A stretch of 64,000 bases of DNA from Roseburia porci (GCF_009695765.1 NZ_VUNI01000009.1:34087-98086); one strand, 5' to 3'; positions 54,155-63,070 are shown, counted from the first letter of the stretch. Program-made: numbers and translations. Notes: generated by a model from the letters alone, not told the origin.

Positions 54155-54297
54155 CATGTCCTACAAGTACAGATAATCGCAGGCACGCTTCCGCTGCTCA
54201 TCGCTGGCAGCGGTACATAAGACGTCAAAATACGCCGTCTAAGTACCGGCCGCTCTGAAGCACCTGCGAGTTACCTGTACCTGCAGGACAGGTTGTC
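54155..54297. repeat. 143-bp multi-hairpin palindromic element between divergent promoters
   Basis: Outer arms pair over about 24 bp (CCTACAAGTACAG.. against CTGTACCTGCAGG..), enclosing hairpins CCGCTGC/GCAGCGG and GGTACATAAGACG/CGTCTAAGTACC and arms CGCAGG/CCTGCG. On the minus strand three mismatches become G-U pairs, so minus RNA would fold best, but both gene promoters lie outside it. Likely a MITE- or REP-like repeat or an unlinked RNA. No open frame. Confidence 0.6.
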
Positions 54298-54315
54298 TAT
54301 CATTATTATATTAGT

Positions 54316-54344
54316 TTCGCATTCCCCTGGATATATGATATAAT
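54316..54344 (+). promoter_or_regulatory. promoter of the CDF transporter gene
   Basis: TATAAT at 54339-54344 with a weak TTCGCA 17 bp upstream. The 110-nt leader contains copy 2 of the hairpin repeat (54360-54403). Confidence 0.55.
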
Positions 54345-54350
54345 GAGAAC

Positions 54351-54420
54351 GTGCCCGCGAGTCCGGAAACCAAAGGTTTTTCGGACTTTTGCCGGAGCTG
54401 TTACGCACATGATACAAGGA
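54351..54420 (+). repeat. structured leader element, copy 2
   Basis: Core AGTCCGGAAA..GGTTTTTCGGACTTTTGCCG (54360-54395) and trailing GAGC-GTTA-GCACATGAT match the leader at 40921-41025 in the same orientation to the downstream gene. Inner stem GTCCG.AAACC/GGTTT.CGGAC. Both copies precede small membrane transport-type genes. Confidence 0.6.
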
Positions 54421-54452
54421 GCGCAACAACCAATCATACACAGGAGTTTTTT

Positions 54453-55355
54453 ATGAATTCAGAAAATAAGCAAAAAATCGAAGAACGGATCATGGATCTT
54501 TCCCTGATCGGAAGTATCCTTTTTATGATCGTTGAAGGAATTATGGCCTACATCACACATTCCCATTCCATTCTGATGGATTGCGTGTTTGATGTGACGG
54601 ATCTTGTCATGATCGGTCCTTTTCTTTTTCTCGTTCCACTGCTTTACCGTCCGGTAACAGAACGCCGCCCATATGGATTTGCGCAGGTGGAATCCCTTTT
54701 TCTCGTTATCAAATACACCGTACTTCTTGTTATCACGATCCAGCTGATCATTGATAGTGTACAAACCATTCTCGATGGTGGACACAGTGTCAATGCCGGT
54801 GCGATCGCAATCTTTGAATTTGTCATTTTTCTCGGCTGCGTAGCGCTTTATCTGCTGCTTTCTTATTTCAGCAAACGCTATGAATCCATGACCATTCATG
54901 CAGAACTCTATGCCTGGAAACTGGATATCATCGGAAGTCTCGGTGTTTCACTTGCCTTTGCACTTGAAGTGATACTGCGCAAAACGAGTGCTGCCTGGTT
55001 CGGTCCATACATTGATCCGATTGTGGCGATCGTCATGGCTCTTTTTCTGATCCGTGAACCAATACATATGATCTTTGTGAATCTGAAAAGTCTGGTGCTT
55101 TTTGCACCAAATCAGGAAATCATGGATAAGATCCGTGCCATTGCAGAACAGAGCATGTCCACATCTTCTTATACCATTCAGTTCCTGGATGTCATCCAGA
55201 CCGGACGAAAAACCTGGGTCGAGATCTATATTGACAGCCCAAACGATATCATTACTCTGAAAACATTAAACCGTATACGCGACGAGATCCGCGATGAACT
55301 CCGCAAATCCTTTGATCAGATTTACGTTGAGATCATCCCGGATCTGCCGGAATAA
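54453..55355 (+). CDS. cation diffusion facilitator (CDF) family transporter
   Basis: 300 residues, six transmembrane helices. Typical: FMIVEGIMAYITHSHSILMDCVFDVTDLVMI near 25, RPYGFAQVESLFLVIKY near 75, and SLGVSLAFALEVIL plus GPYIDPIVAIVMALFLIREPI near 190-215, then a cytoplasmic C-terminal domain with QTGRKTWVEIYIDS. It exports a divalent metal such as zinc, manganese or iron. The start at 54453 (MNSENKQKI) follows ACAGGAG; the longer frame from 54351 would overlap the structured leader. Confidence 0.92.
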   Translation: MNSENKQKIEERIMDLSLIGSILFMIVEGIMAYITHSHSILMDCVFDVTDLVMIGPFLFLVPLLYRPVTERRPYGFAQVESLFLVIKYTVLLVITIQLIIDSVQTILDGGHSVNAGAIAIFEFVIFLGCVALYLLLSYFSKRYESMTIHAELYAWKLDIIGSLGVSLAFALEVILRKTSAAWFGPYIDPIVAIVMALFLIREPIHMIFVNLKSLVLFAPNQEIMDKIRAIAEQSMSTSSYTIQFLDVIQTGRKTWVEIYIDSPNDIITLKTLNRIRDEIRDELRKSFDQIYVEIIPDLPE

Positions 55356-55364
55356 ATACGGATC

Positions 55365-58300
55365 TTATTCGTTTCTGCCTTCCATAAGCTCCAGATAATC
55401 ACCTTTATCAATGTGCATCATGGAAATGCGGTTATTATGGCGTCGGAATCCGTACACGCAGTCCACATTCTGGATTAGTGACTGCAGACGTTCATCCGGC
55501 ACACAGACGATAAGCTGCAGATCCATCTGTCTTGCATATTTCAGGCAGACTGCACTTCGCTCCTGATCCATCTTCGAAAATGCCTCATCCAAAAGCACCA
55601 GACGGATTCTTGAATCACGGTTGTTCTGCTGCATGTAGAGCATTGCAAAACCTGCAAGCAGTGCAACATATTTCGGATTCTGTCCCTCACCTCCGGAATC
55701 TCTTCCCGCCATGTCATCGACATGATTCTCTCGGATCAGATTGCCGTTTTCATCGGTTACCTGCTCGTACATGCTAAACGACAGATAATTGCGGTAATCT
55801 GCATACTGCTCGATCTCTTTTTTCCGTTTTTCAAGCTGACGTTCATCATCCCCACCGCGGACCGGCATAAACTTCTCTGTCAGAAGTTCGATCTGCTTTT
55901 CGTATTTCTGGAAAAATACATCCTCTCCAAAACTCATCTGGCCTTCCATGCCATCGTTATTTAAATTCTTGCTGTCAAGTTCTTCTGCCATCAGCATCTC
56001 GTAAAACTGTCCGTTTTCATTTTCCGCAGGCTCGATTTTGATCTGATAGGTACTGTCTGAGAAATTCGTTTTTTTCAACAGACGGTTGATCTCGTTCTTG
56101 TGACGGATTGCAGCCTTGATGTCACCATGGATCGTTGCAATGACGTTATCACGCAGACTCTTATAGATGAAATCGCACTGTTTGGAAAACTCTTTCTGAT
56201 ACTGCGGTTCATAATCGTTCTGATAATCCAGAAGAAGCTTCTCGTAGGCTGCGTTGGTCTTCTCCATACCACTGAATCCACAGGACGGATATTTCTGGAT
56301 AAAACGGTTTCTCGCCATCTGCAGATTCTCCGTTTCATCCTGTACCTTGATTTCCAATGCGCTGATTGCACGAAGCTGTGTATTTCTTACAGATTGTCCG
56401 GATGCTTTTGCAAGTGCATTTTCCACTTCCTGCTCAATCAGTTCATTTGGGATATAACCCTGTTTCTTTTCTTCCAGAGTCTGTCTGCGTTCTTCGATCT
56501 CACGCTGTAAATTACCTTCCTGACGTACCATTCCCGTAAGTTCACTCTGTACCTGCGCCTCACGGTCTGAGATTCCGGAAAGGACTGTCTCAAGCTGTCT
56601 GCGTTTTTCGTCCAGTTCCTTAAATCTGCCTTCTTTTAAGGTCTGGATCTGCTCATGCTGTTTTGCAATTTCCTCATTCACAACATCTAGCTCTTCTCCT
56701 GCAATTGACAATGCAGCAATATCTTCCGGCTCTGATCTTAAACACTCAAAATCACGTGATGCCTTTAATCCATCCGTGATACGTACAAGATCTGCATGTT
56801 CTTTGGAAAGCTTTAAGATCTCCTGCTCGTATTCTGCCTGTTTTGTTTTAGACACTTTTCGTCCGATGCAGGCTCTTCTTCCATAATCTTCTTCCCGTAA
56901 ATGGCGGAAAATGAAATTGCTGTAAGAATAACAGTCCGGCGTAACTCCGTCCCGTACCTTTTCCAGTTCTTCAATACTCTGGCATTTTACAATATGTCCA
57001 AGATACCGTTTCAGACAGGTATCCACATAGGCTTCGTCTGCAGCAACTGCTTCATATAAAGAGTTGTCATCCGCCTTCGGATTGCTTTTCTCAATCGCTG
57101 CCGAATTGATCAGATCAACATTCTCATAACTTTTCATGTTGCGGAAGATTTTTGCTGCGTCGTGCGCGTACTGAGGCTCTGTGATCAGCGAGAACTTGAG
57201 TCTGCCAAGTCTTCCCTCGATTGCATTCTTCCACTCTTCCTCACGGATATCAAACAGGTCTGCCAGTACATGAACATGCACCGGCTTTCCAAATGCTTCA
57301 CTCAGACGGCGTTCCAGCGCCCCACGTGCTTTTTTCAGGTTCTCCGGATATGGTTTCACGCCCTGTACCATGGCGTCCACCAGCTCCTGTTTTTCCTTCA
57401 GTTCCTTCTGCACTTCACGGCGTCTCGCATTGTAGTCCTCATATTCGGACTCAATATTCTCTTTTTCATCGGCGATACGGTCACGCAGTTTTTGAGCCTG
57501 CTCTGCCGTTACATTTCCTTTTTTAAACTCCGCGATCATATGTAAAAGAGGATTGGAAATATATTCGTTGACATATTCGTCCTCTTCCCATCTTGCAAGC
57601 CCTCTGACAAGTGTTCTCCACTGTCTGCTGGCATTTACAAGCATCTCGCTGTGACCTTTCAGATCCTTCAGATGCTGCTCTTTGCTTCCAAGATCACTTG
57701 CCTTTAAATCTGCTTTGATCTGGATCAGTTCTTCATCGGCTTTTTTCTTCTCCTCACGGATCTTTAAAAGTTCTTTTTCTTTTGCTTCCTGGGCTTTCCG
57801 GTTTATCTCAAGATTCTCACTTCCGCCCTCAATCTTTGCCTCTAATTCCTGCAGTTCCAGACAGCGGATCACAGCATTGGCATGAATGATGTCTCCTTCT
57901 ACCTGGATTTTCTTTCTTCCTGCCTCCTGAACCTCAGTAAGCAGATCAATACGATCCTTCAGATCATTAATTTTCTCACGTATATCGCGATAAGCGCCAA
58001 GCTGATCACTGATCTTTTCAATCGTGTCTGCAGAACTTGCCGGAAACATATAATCACGAATAAACTGTCCGGTTCCGTTTGACATCTTAAGTGCGATTGC
58101 ACTTTTTTCCATCGTGATAAAGCGGGAACCATCAATATATCCCAGAATTACATCGTATAAAACTGCAAGATAGGACTCTCTGGATGCATAAATACGGTTT
58201 ACGTCTCCTCTTCCACGATTTTCTGTAGAAGCAGAACGTTTCTCGATCAGTTTACGGATGTCCGCATTTGAATACGGATATCCTTCCTCTGTAACATAAC

Positions 58301-58724
58301 CATTCTCCGGCATTCTTCCGGAATGACTGAAAAACTGGTATTTTTTCAGGTCGGTATCATTTCTTCTTACTTCAAATGCAATTCCCACACAGTTTACAAT
58401 ATGTGTTCCTGTGTCTTCAATCTCTAATGCAATAACAGAACAGAAGTCTCTTCCTTCCCTGTTGGCAGAACCATCCTTCTGTTCTCCACGCAGATAACTC
58501 AAAACACTTCGCCGGTTTTTGGCATCATCCGCTGCCTTATTCAGAAACGCAGATGAAAAGCTTCCATATAAGATTACCTGGATTGCATCCATAACGGTTG
58601 ATTTTCCCGATCCGCTTTTTCCACTGAATAGATTCACATATTCGTGAAATTCCAGAATTTTATGATCGATTCCACCCCAGTTATTCAGACACATTCTGGT
58701 AAAGATCTTCTTTGCCTGTTTCAT
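55365..58724 (-). CDS. JetC/MksB-like SMC ATPase (Wadjet-type)
   Basis: 1119 residues, built like SMC/MukB/MksB. Walker A VNLFSGKSGSGKSTVMDAIQ near 30; two long coiled coils near 270-460 and 640-860 with a hinge-like centre (AFGKPVHVHVLADLFDI); signature GRDSGGEGQNPKYVALLAGFAML near 985; Walker B RIRLVLLDEAFSKMD near 1030. Such ATPases load on DNA and extrude loops; in Wadjet they recognise plasmids. The start at 58724 overlaps JetB by 44 bp (alternative ATG 58694). The stop lies 9 bp from the converging CDF gene, leaving no room for JetD. Confidence 0.92.
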   Translation of the reverse strand: MKQAKKIFTRMCLNNWGGIDHKILEFHEYVNLFSGKSGSGKSTVMDAIQVILYGSFSSAFLNKAADDAKNRRSVLSYLRGEQKDGSANREGRDFCSVIALEIEDTGTHIVNCVGIAFEVRRNDTDLKKYQFFSHSGRMPENGYVTEEGYPYSNADIRKLIEKRSASTENRGRGDVNRIYASRESYLAVLYDVILGYIDGSRFITMEKSAIALKMSNGTGQFIRDYMFPASSADTIEKISDQLGAYRDIREKINDLKDRIDLLTEVQEAGRKKIQVEGDIIHANAVIRCLELQELEAKIEGGSENLEINRKAQEAKEKELLKIREEKKKADEELIQIKADLKASDLGSKEQHLKDLKGHSEMLVNASRQWRTLVRGLARWEEDEYVNEYISNPLLHMIAEFKKGNVTAEQAQKLRDRIADEKENIESEYEDYNARRREVQKELKEKQELVDAMVQGVKPYPENLKKARGALERRLSEAFGKPVHVHVLADLFDIREEEWKNAIEGRLGRLKFSLITEPQYAHDAAKIFRNMKSYENVDLINSAAIEKSNPKADDNSLYEAVAADEAYVDTCLKRYLGHIVKCQSIEELEKVRDGVTPDCYSYSNFIFRHLREEDYGRRACIGRKVSKTKQAEYEQEILKLSKEHADLVRITDGLKASRDFECLRSEPEDIAALSIAGEELDVVNEEIAKQHEQIQTLKEGRFKELDEKRRQLETVLSGISDREAQVQSELTGMVRQEGNLQREIEERRQTLEEKKQGYIPNELIEQEVENALAKASGQSVRNTQLRAISALEIKVQDETENLQMARNRFIQKYPSCGFSGMEKTNAAYEKLLLDYQNDYEPQYQKEFSKQCDFIYKSLRDNVIATIHGDIKAAIRHKNEINRLLKKTNFSDSTYQIKIEPAENENGQFYEMLMAEELDSKNLNNDGMEGQMSFGEDVFFQKYEKQIELLTEKFMPVRGGDDERQLEKRKKEIEQYADYRNYLSFSMYEQVTDENGNLIRENHVDDMAGRDSGGEGQNPKYVALLAGFAMLYMQQNNRDSRIRLVLLDEAFSKMDQERSAVCLKYARQMDLQLIVCVPDERLQSLIQNVDCVYGFRRHNNRISMMHIDKGDYLELMEGRNE

Positions 58725-59346
58725 CTGTCATTCTCTCCTCTCCCGCTTCTTTTATGTCAAGTTCTCCACTGTATTTTGCAACGAGCTCATTGATATCCAC
58801 AGCTGAACAATACATATTCACTGTAGTGTTGATATAGATTGGTGTGTTATCCATCAGATTCATGATTGCTCCCGGAATCTCGATGATCTGATGTACCTTA
58901 AGCGTTCCAAGCGCCTCATTCCAGTCCTGCTCAGGAACACGATCCGGCAAAAGACTGGTGTCCATACCGTATTCCCTGATCTCTGCAAGATTGGTAACCG
59001 GTGCATTCAGCCCTTCACCCATGATTTTGTCATAATAGATTTTCTTAAGAAGTACCACAAGCTTTGTGGTAAAAAGATTCATATGCTCTACCGGCGCACC
59101 TTCCCCGCCAAGGCGGAAAATATGTGTCATTGCATCATAGATCAGTTCACATCCCATAACAGACACATAATCTGCTATAAAATCTCTGTGTCTCATACAG
59201 ATCTGATAACGTGGATTATTCTTCTGTTCCATTGTGACCGGATCATATTTCACCTGTAAAATGCATGTCTGGCGAAACAGATCCTGAATCGTTTTTTTAA
59301 TATTATCTGCCTCTGTAGGAGACAGATTTTCCATATATTCAAACAT
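58681..59346 (-). CDS. JetB/MksE-like kleisin-associated protein (DUF4194)
   Basis: 221 residues with the DUF4194 feel: NPRYQICMRHRDFIADYVSVMGCELIYDAMTHIFRL and LLKKIYYDKIMGEGLN. It corresponds to MksE/JetB, the winged-helix partner that bridges kleisin and SMC heads. It starts 3 bp after the JetA stop region (4-bp gap) and overlaps JetC, so the three are translated as one set. Confidence 0.88.
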   Translation of the reverse strand: MFEYMENLSPTEADNIKKTIQDLFRQTCILQVKYDPVTMEQKNNPRYQICMRHRDFIADYVSVMGCELIYDAMTHIFRLGGEGAPVEHMNLFTTKLVVLLKKIYYDKIMGEGLNAPVTNLAEIREYGMDTSLLPDRVPEQDWNEALGTLKVHQIIEIPGAIMNLMDNTPIYINTTVNMYCSAVDINELVAKYSGELDIKEAGEERMTDETGKEDLYQNVSE

Positions 59347-59349
59347 CGG

Positions 59350-60795
59350 CTACTCCGTTTCTGATTGTACTTTGCTGGTATTATCTGCGATCATAAGACC
59401 TGAGTAAGTAAACCCGTCTTCTGACTGAATCTCTTCTCCAATTGCTACACGATCTTCTTCCAGACGGTTTTCAGTTGCCTCCTGCCATAAAAACAGTAAT
59501 TTTTCAAGGTCCTCGATCGATCGTACGGTATCTTTTGTAGCAACAAAAGCCCCGTCCCTCTGATTCTTTCTTCGGAAATCATCCAGCTCTTTCCTGGTGT
59601 ATAACGGTTTCGGGACAAAATCTGCAATCTCCTGCCCGCTCTGCTGTTTTTTTTCTACCGCCACCGGTGCAAATTCTGCCGGCGTGGTTCCCCGCGGTGT
59701 AAACAGACTGCGGTCTGACCAGATCTTATACTGCGTTGTACATCCCATTCTTCCGGAAAGATCCCTTAAAATGTCCTCGCGGTTTGCGCTTCTGTTCAGA
59801 AGTCCGATCAGATTTACGATATTATCTTCGTTATCCGCACCTTCCTGCATAATGTACTGGATTCGTGCAAGCGCTCTCTTAGCAAAAACTGATTTCTGCT
59901 CAATCAGTTTATTGTATTTTCGTTCAATCCGGTCAAATTCCCGTTCAATGTGATATACGAGGCCACTCGCTTCCTCGCAATCCCGGATACGCATCTGGGA
60001 AAAACGAAACGCAGCCGATTCCGGCTCCATTCCCTGCTGTTCCCGAAGCAGTGTTTCCTTTCTCACTTCTGTTTCACTCAGAATATCACTGATCAGTTCC
60101 TTTACCGACTCTTTATATCGGTAAAAACTGTCACTCGTTGTCAGAATCGCATATTTCTTACTGTCACTGTTATTGATCTCCTCGACAAGCACTTCCTGAA
60201 TTCCAATAAAATTTTTTCTGCTGGAAAGCTCATCAAAATACGCACGCATGCCATCCTGCATATTGGACAGCATCTGTCCAAGCCGTTTGCAGGTTCGCAC
60301 GGCATTGATCAGAATATCGTTATTTTTATCCTTATCTGACTGATACGTATAAAGTGCACTGTAGATTGCCAGAATGCTTTCTCTTTCCCTGCTGTCATCC
60401 TCATGATAAAGCTGCTCAAACAGTTCGATATAAAGCTGGCTGTACTCCGGAAATCCAATTACATACTGGTTCAGACGGTCATCAAATTCTTTTCGCATCC
60501 AGCCCCAATGAATCAATCTTGTCACAATTGCCGCCGGAGAATGCCGCAAGCCTGCAAATTCCATCTGGCCATCCCGGTCTTCCTGCTCCTCAAGTTCATC
60601 CTCCTGCAGAAAAATTCCCTGTTTTGCGATCATTTCCGATATGATCGCCCTGCATTCCTCAATTGTTAAACCAAGCGATGTATAAATCTCATTATTTTCT
60701 TCATAGATAGCTACAAGGAACTGCATATAAGCATCCATGTTCCTTGTCCGGAATAATTTATAAAATCCTTCCGGTATTCGTTTTTTCAGTATCAT
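59350..60795 (-). CDS. JetA/MksF-like kleisin (DUF5716-type)
   Basis: 481 residues, helical, with a winged-helix-like N-terminus (MDAYMQFLVAIYEENNEIY) and a long central coiled coil (ALLREQQG to IERKYNKLIEQKSVFAKRAL). It matches the DUF5716 group annotated as Wadjet JetA-family. Role: kleisin that closes the ring with JetB and JetC. Ribosome site GAGGTTTAT. The MATE gene ends 7 bp upstream, so the transporter is probably in the same message. Confidence 0.85.
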   Translation of the reverse strand: MILKKRIPEGFYKLFRTRNMDAYMQFLVAIYEENNEIYTSLGLTIEECRAIISEMIAKQGIFLQEDELEEQEDRDGQMEFAGLRHSPAAIVTRLIHWGWMRKEFDDRLNQYVIGFPEYSQLYIELFEQLYHEDDSRERESILAIYSALYTYQSDKDKNNDILINAVRTCKRLGQMLSNMQDGMRAYFDELSSRKNFIGIQEVLVEEINNSDSKKYAILTTSDSFYRYKESVKELISDILSETEVRKETLLREQQGMEPESAAFRFSQMRIRDCEEASGLVYHIEREFDRIERKYNKLIEQKSVFAKRALARIQYIMQEGADNEDNIVNLIGLLNRSANREDILRDLSGRMGCTTQYKIWSDRSLFTPRGTTPAEFAPVAVEKKQQSGQEIADFVPKPLYTRKELDDFRRKNQRDGAFVATKDTVRSIEDLEKLLFLWQEATENRLEEDRVAIGEEIQSEDGFTYSGLMIADNTSKVQSETE

Positions 60796-60802
60796 ATAAA
60801 CC

Positions 60803-62152
60803 TCAAGCTTTTATTTTCTTATGTGCCTTGCGATCTCTATATTCCCACACATAATAAGTCACGATCAGAAGAAGTCCCGTAAAAATCCATGTGATCGGGC
60901 TTGCAAGCCGGACAGCCCAATAACCGAACGGCTTTAATGTGATCATAATTACAAGGACACGACATACTAATTCTACCACACCACTGATCATTGGTACAAA
61001 TCCTCTGTTCAATCCCTGAAGTGCGTTGCGGTATAAGAAAATCCATGCCAACGGCAGCATACACCAGGCGATCGTTGTCAGGTACTGCATTGCATAATTA
61101 AAAATATCTTCCGATGGATTGCTTACAAACCAGCTTACAATAAACCTGCCTAAAAATACACAGACTGCAGATGCCCCTGCCGCAAGCAGAATACAGATAT
61201 AAAATCCCTTTTTCATTCCCTCATAAATGCGGTCATGACGCCCTGCCCCAAGGTTCTGTCCACAATATGTAGAAATTGCGGTTCCAAGCGTAGGCATTGT
61301 CTGAGTAGAAAGATTCTCAACTTTCGAAGCCGCTGTAAACGCAGCCACAACGCTTGATCCAAACACATTTACAGCGCCCTGCAGGATCATGGTTCCTACT
61401 GCCGTAATGGAATAATTCAAAGCCATTGGCACTCCAACTGACAGCATATGAAATACTCCGGAAGCATCGAGATAATAATCTTCTTTTCGTGTTTTTAAAA
61501 TGATATATTTATGGAACATATAAATAAAACAAAGCAGCGCTGACACACCCTGTGCGATAATGGTCGCGTAAGCTGCTCCCGGCGCTCCGAGTTTTACAAC
61601 TACGATAAAAAATATATCCAGTACAATATTCAAAACGGAGGACAGAATAAGAAAATATAACGGTGTTTTGCTGTCTCCGATTCCCCTCAGGATTCCAGAT
61701 GCCACATTATAGGACATCGTAAGAATAATACCGCCAAAAATTACTTTAATATAGGAATCTGCAATTCCAATAATATTCTCCGGCGTCTTCATCCATTCCA
61801 GAAATACTCTGGATGCTGCAACTGTCGGAATCGTCAAAATTACAGAAATAATCACAGTCAGCATAAGTGACAGCGCCACATAGTGTTTCAGTCTTGGAAA
61901 ATCTTTTGCCCCAAACGCATGAGACACCATAACTCCAAATCCCTGTGCAATTCCATTCGCAAATCCAAGCACTAAAAACATCAGACATCCGGTCGAACCA
62001 ACTGCCGCTAAAGCGTCTTCTCCCAGATACTGACCTACAATAATCGTATCTACCATATTATAAAACTGCTGAAATATATTTCCAAGCAAAACCGGTAATG
62101 AAAATAACAGTATGATCTTTAACGGACTTCCCGATGTCATATCTTTTGCCAT
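60803..62152 (-). CDS. MATE family efflux transporter
   Basis: 449 residues, twelve transmembrane segments. FSLPVLLGNIFQQFYNMVDTIIVGQYLGEDALAAVG near residue 20 and VENLSTQTMPTLGTAISTYCGQNLGAGRHDRI near 280 are the two MATE half-motifs. The ATG at 62152 (MAKDMTSG) has AAAGGAGG upstream. Its stop is 7 bp before the JetA-like gene, an unusual exporter-plus-SMC arrangement. Not closely similar to the other MATE at 21-22 kb. Confidence 0.93.
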   Translation of the reverse strand: MAKDMTSGSPLKIILLFSLPVLLGNIFQQFYNMVDTIIVGQYLGEDALAAVGSTGCLMFLVLGFANGIAQGFGVMVSHAFGAKDFPRLKHYVALSLMLTVIISVILTIPTVAASRVFLEWMKTPENIIGIADSYIKVIFGGIILTMSYNVASGILRGIGDSKTPLYFLILSSVLNIVLDIFFIVVVKLGAPGAAYATIIAQGVSALLCFIYMFHKYIILKTRKEDYYLDASGVFHMLSVGVPMALNYSITAVGTMILQGAVNVFGSSVVAAFTAASKVENLSTQTMPTLGTAISTYCGQNLGAGRHDRIYEGMKKGFYICILLAAGASAVCVFLGRFIVSWFVSNPSEDIFNYAMQYLTTIAWCMLPLAWIFLYRNALQGLNRGFVPMISGVVELVCRVLVIMITLKPFGYWAVRLASPITWIFTGLLLIVTYYVWEYRDRKAHKKIKA

Positions 62153-62392
62153 GCGTTGATTTCCTCCTTTGTTTTTTACACATGTTCTAACAATATACAA
62201 CCTTTATTGTCAAAACACAATATTCTTTTTCAAAAAATAGTACTAATTATTCACGGTCATTTTTGTTATGCAAATATAACGTGTTGTAGAATCAATTCAC
62301 CCATGTTATTATAATCTTGCAAATGAAAAAGAACTTCATTAAGGACAAAAAGTTAATAAGCCCCCATTTATTAACTTTGACTATATATTGTA

Positions 62393-62490
62393 ACCCTTTC
62401 CTTTATTCCCTTTATAAAACCCCCTTGCTTTGTTGGGAATGCAAAGCAATAGCACCACAGATGTGATAAGCATTTGGTGGTGTTTTTTTT
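62393..62490 (+). ncRNA. small RNA, paralogue B (about 100 nt)
   Basis: Second copy of the sRNA at 46204. Same 34-nt block (62377-62410), same ATTCCC (62405-62410), a covarying stem TTGCTTTG/CAAAGCAA (62425-62449) with loop GGGAAT, and a terminator CACCA/TGGTG with eight T (62483-62490). The stem keeps pairing while its sequence differs from copy A, which argues for a functional RNA structure. Upstream, GTTAATAA/TTATTAAC around CCCCCAT may be an operator, matched loosely by GTCAA/TTGAC in copy A. Confidence 0.72.
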
Positions 62491-62510
62491 CGCTGTTTTT
62501 AAGAAAATTA

Positions 62511-62537
62511 AAAAAAGCAAAATATCAATCTGATATT
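62511..62537 (-). terminator. terminator of the rRNA/tRNA operon
   Basis: AATATC-AGATT-GATATT then TTGCTTTTTTT on the minus strand, about 38 bp after tRNA-Pro. Confidence 0.75.
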
Positions 62538-62574
62538 CTGCAAACTCTCTTTTCTATATTTATTATTTAAAAAT

Positions 62575-62648
62575 CGGGGTGACAGGATTCGAACCTGCGA
62601 CCTCCTGGTCCCAAACCAGGCGCTCTAGCCAAGCTGAGCCACACCCCG
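62575..62648 (-). tRNA. tRNA-Pro(TGG)
   Basis: 74-nt cloverleaf; anticodon TGG in the loop of CTGGTTTGGGACCAG. T arm GGTTCGAATCC intact. Confidence 0.95.
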
Positions 62649-62659
62649 TCACATAAAGC

Positions 62660-62744
62660 GGAGAGGGTGGGATTCGAACCCACGCGCCCTTGCGGACAAA
62701 CGGTTTTCAAGACCGCCTCGTTATGACCACTTCGATACCTCTCC
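62660..62744 (-). tRNA. tRNA-Ser(TGA)
   Basis: 85 nt with the long variable arm of class II tRNAs; anticodon TGA within GGTCTTGAAAACC. Confidence 0.95.
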
Positions 62745-62769
62745 ATATTCAATTAATGCTCTGTCGAGC

Positions 62770-62914
62770 AATGAGACATCGGGGATTCGGTCTACGCTCC
62801 GCTTCGGTCGGCGCAAAACCGAGGTCCCCCGGACCTCGTGCGCCCCAGACAACTACGTTGTCCGTGGTTCGAATCCGGTATATATGATTCTCATAATGAG
62901 ACATCGGGGATTCG
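62770..62914. repeat. 20-bp direct repeat of the tRNA-Lys 3' end, 125 bp apart
   Basis: AATGAGACATCGGGGATTCG occurs at 62770-62789 and again at 62895-62914, the latter being the 3' end of tRNA-Lys. Such repeats mark tRNA-targeted integration sites. The 105 bp between hold T-arm-like GGTTCGAATCC in plus sense and a GACAAC/GTTGTC hairpin, but no gene. Confidence 0.6.
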
Positions 62915-62969
62915 AACCCCGGACAACTTGATTAAAAGTCAAGTGCTCTACCAACTGAGCTAATATCCC
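62897..62969 (-). tRNA. tRNA-Lys(TTT)
   Basis: 73 nt, anticodon TTT in CTTGACTTTTAATCAAG. Its 3' end is duplicated 125 bp away. Confidence 0.94.
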
Positions 62970-62992
62970 ATAATTATATCCAATTGGATGAA

Positions 62993-63066
62993 CGTGCGTG
63001 AGAAGATTCGAACTCCCGACACCTTGGTCCGTAGCCAAGTGCTCTATCCAGCTGAGCTACACACAC
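62993..63066 (-). tRNA. tRNA-Arg(ACG)
   Basis: 74 nt, anticodon ACG in CTTGGCTACGGACCAAG; acceptor GTGTGTG pairs with CACGCAC. Confidence 0.93.
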
Positions 63067-63070
63067 ATAA

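Noticed and set aside
54453..54899. minus-strand 146-codon frame over the CDF gene
   Set aside because: Shadow frame antisense to a clear CDF transporter.
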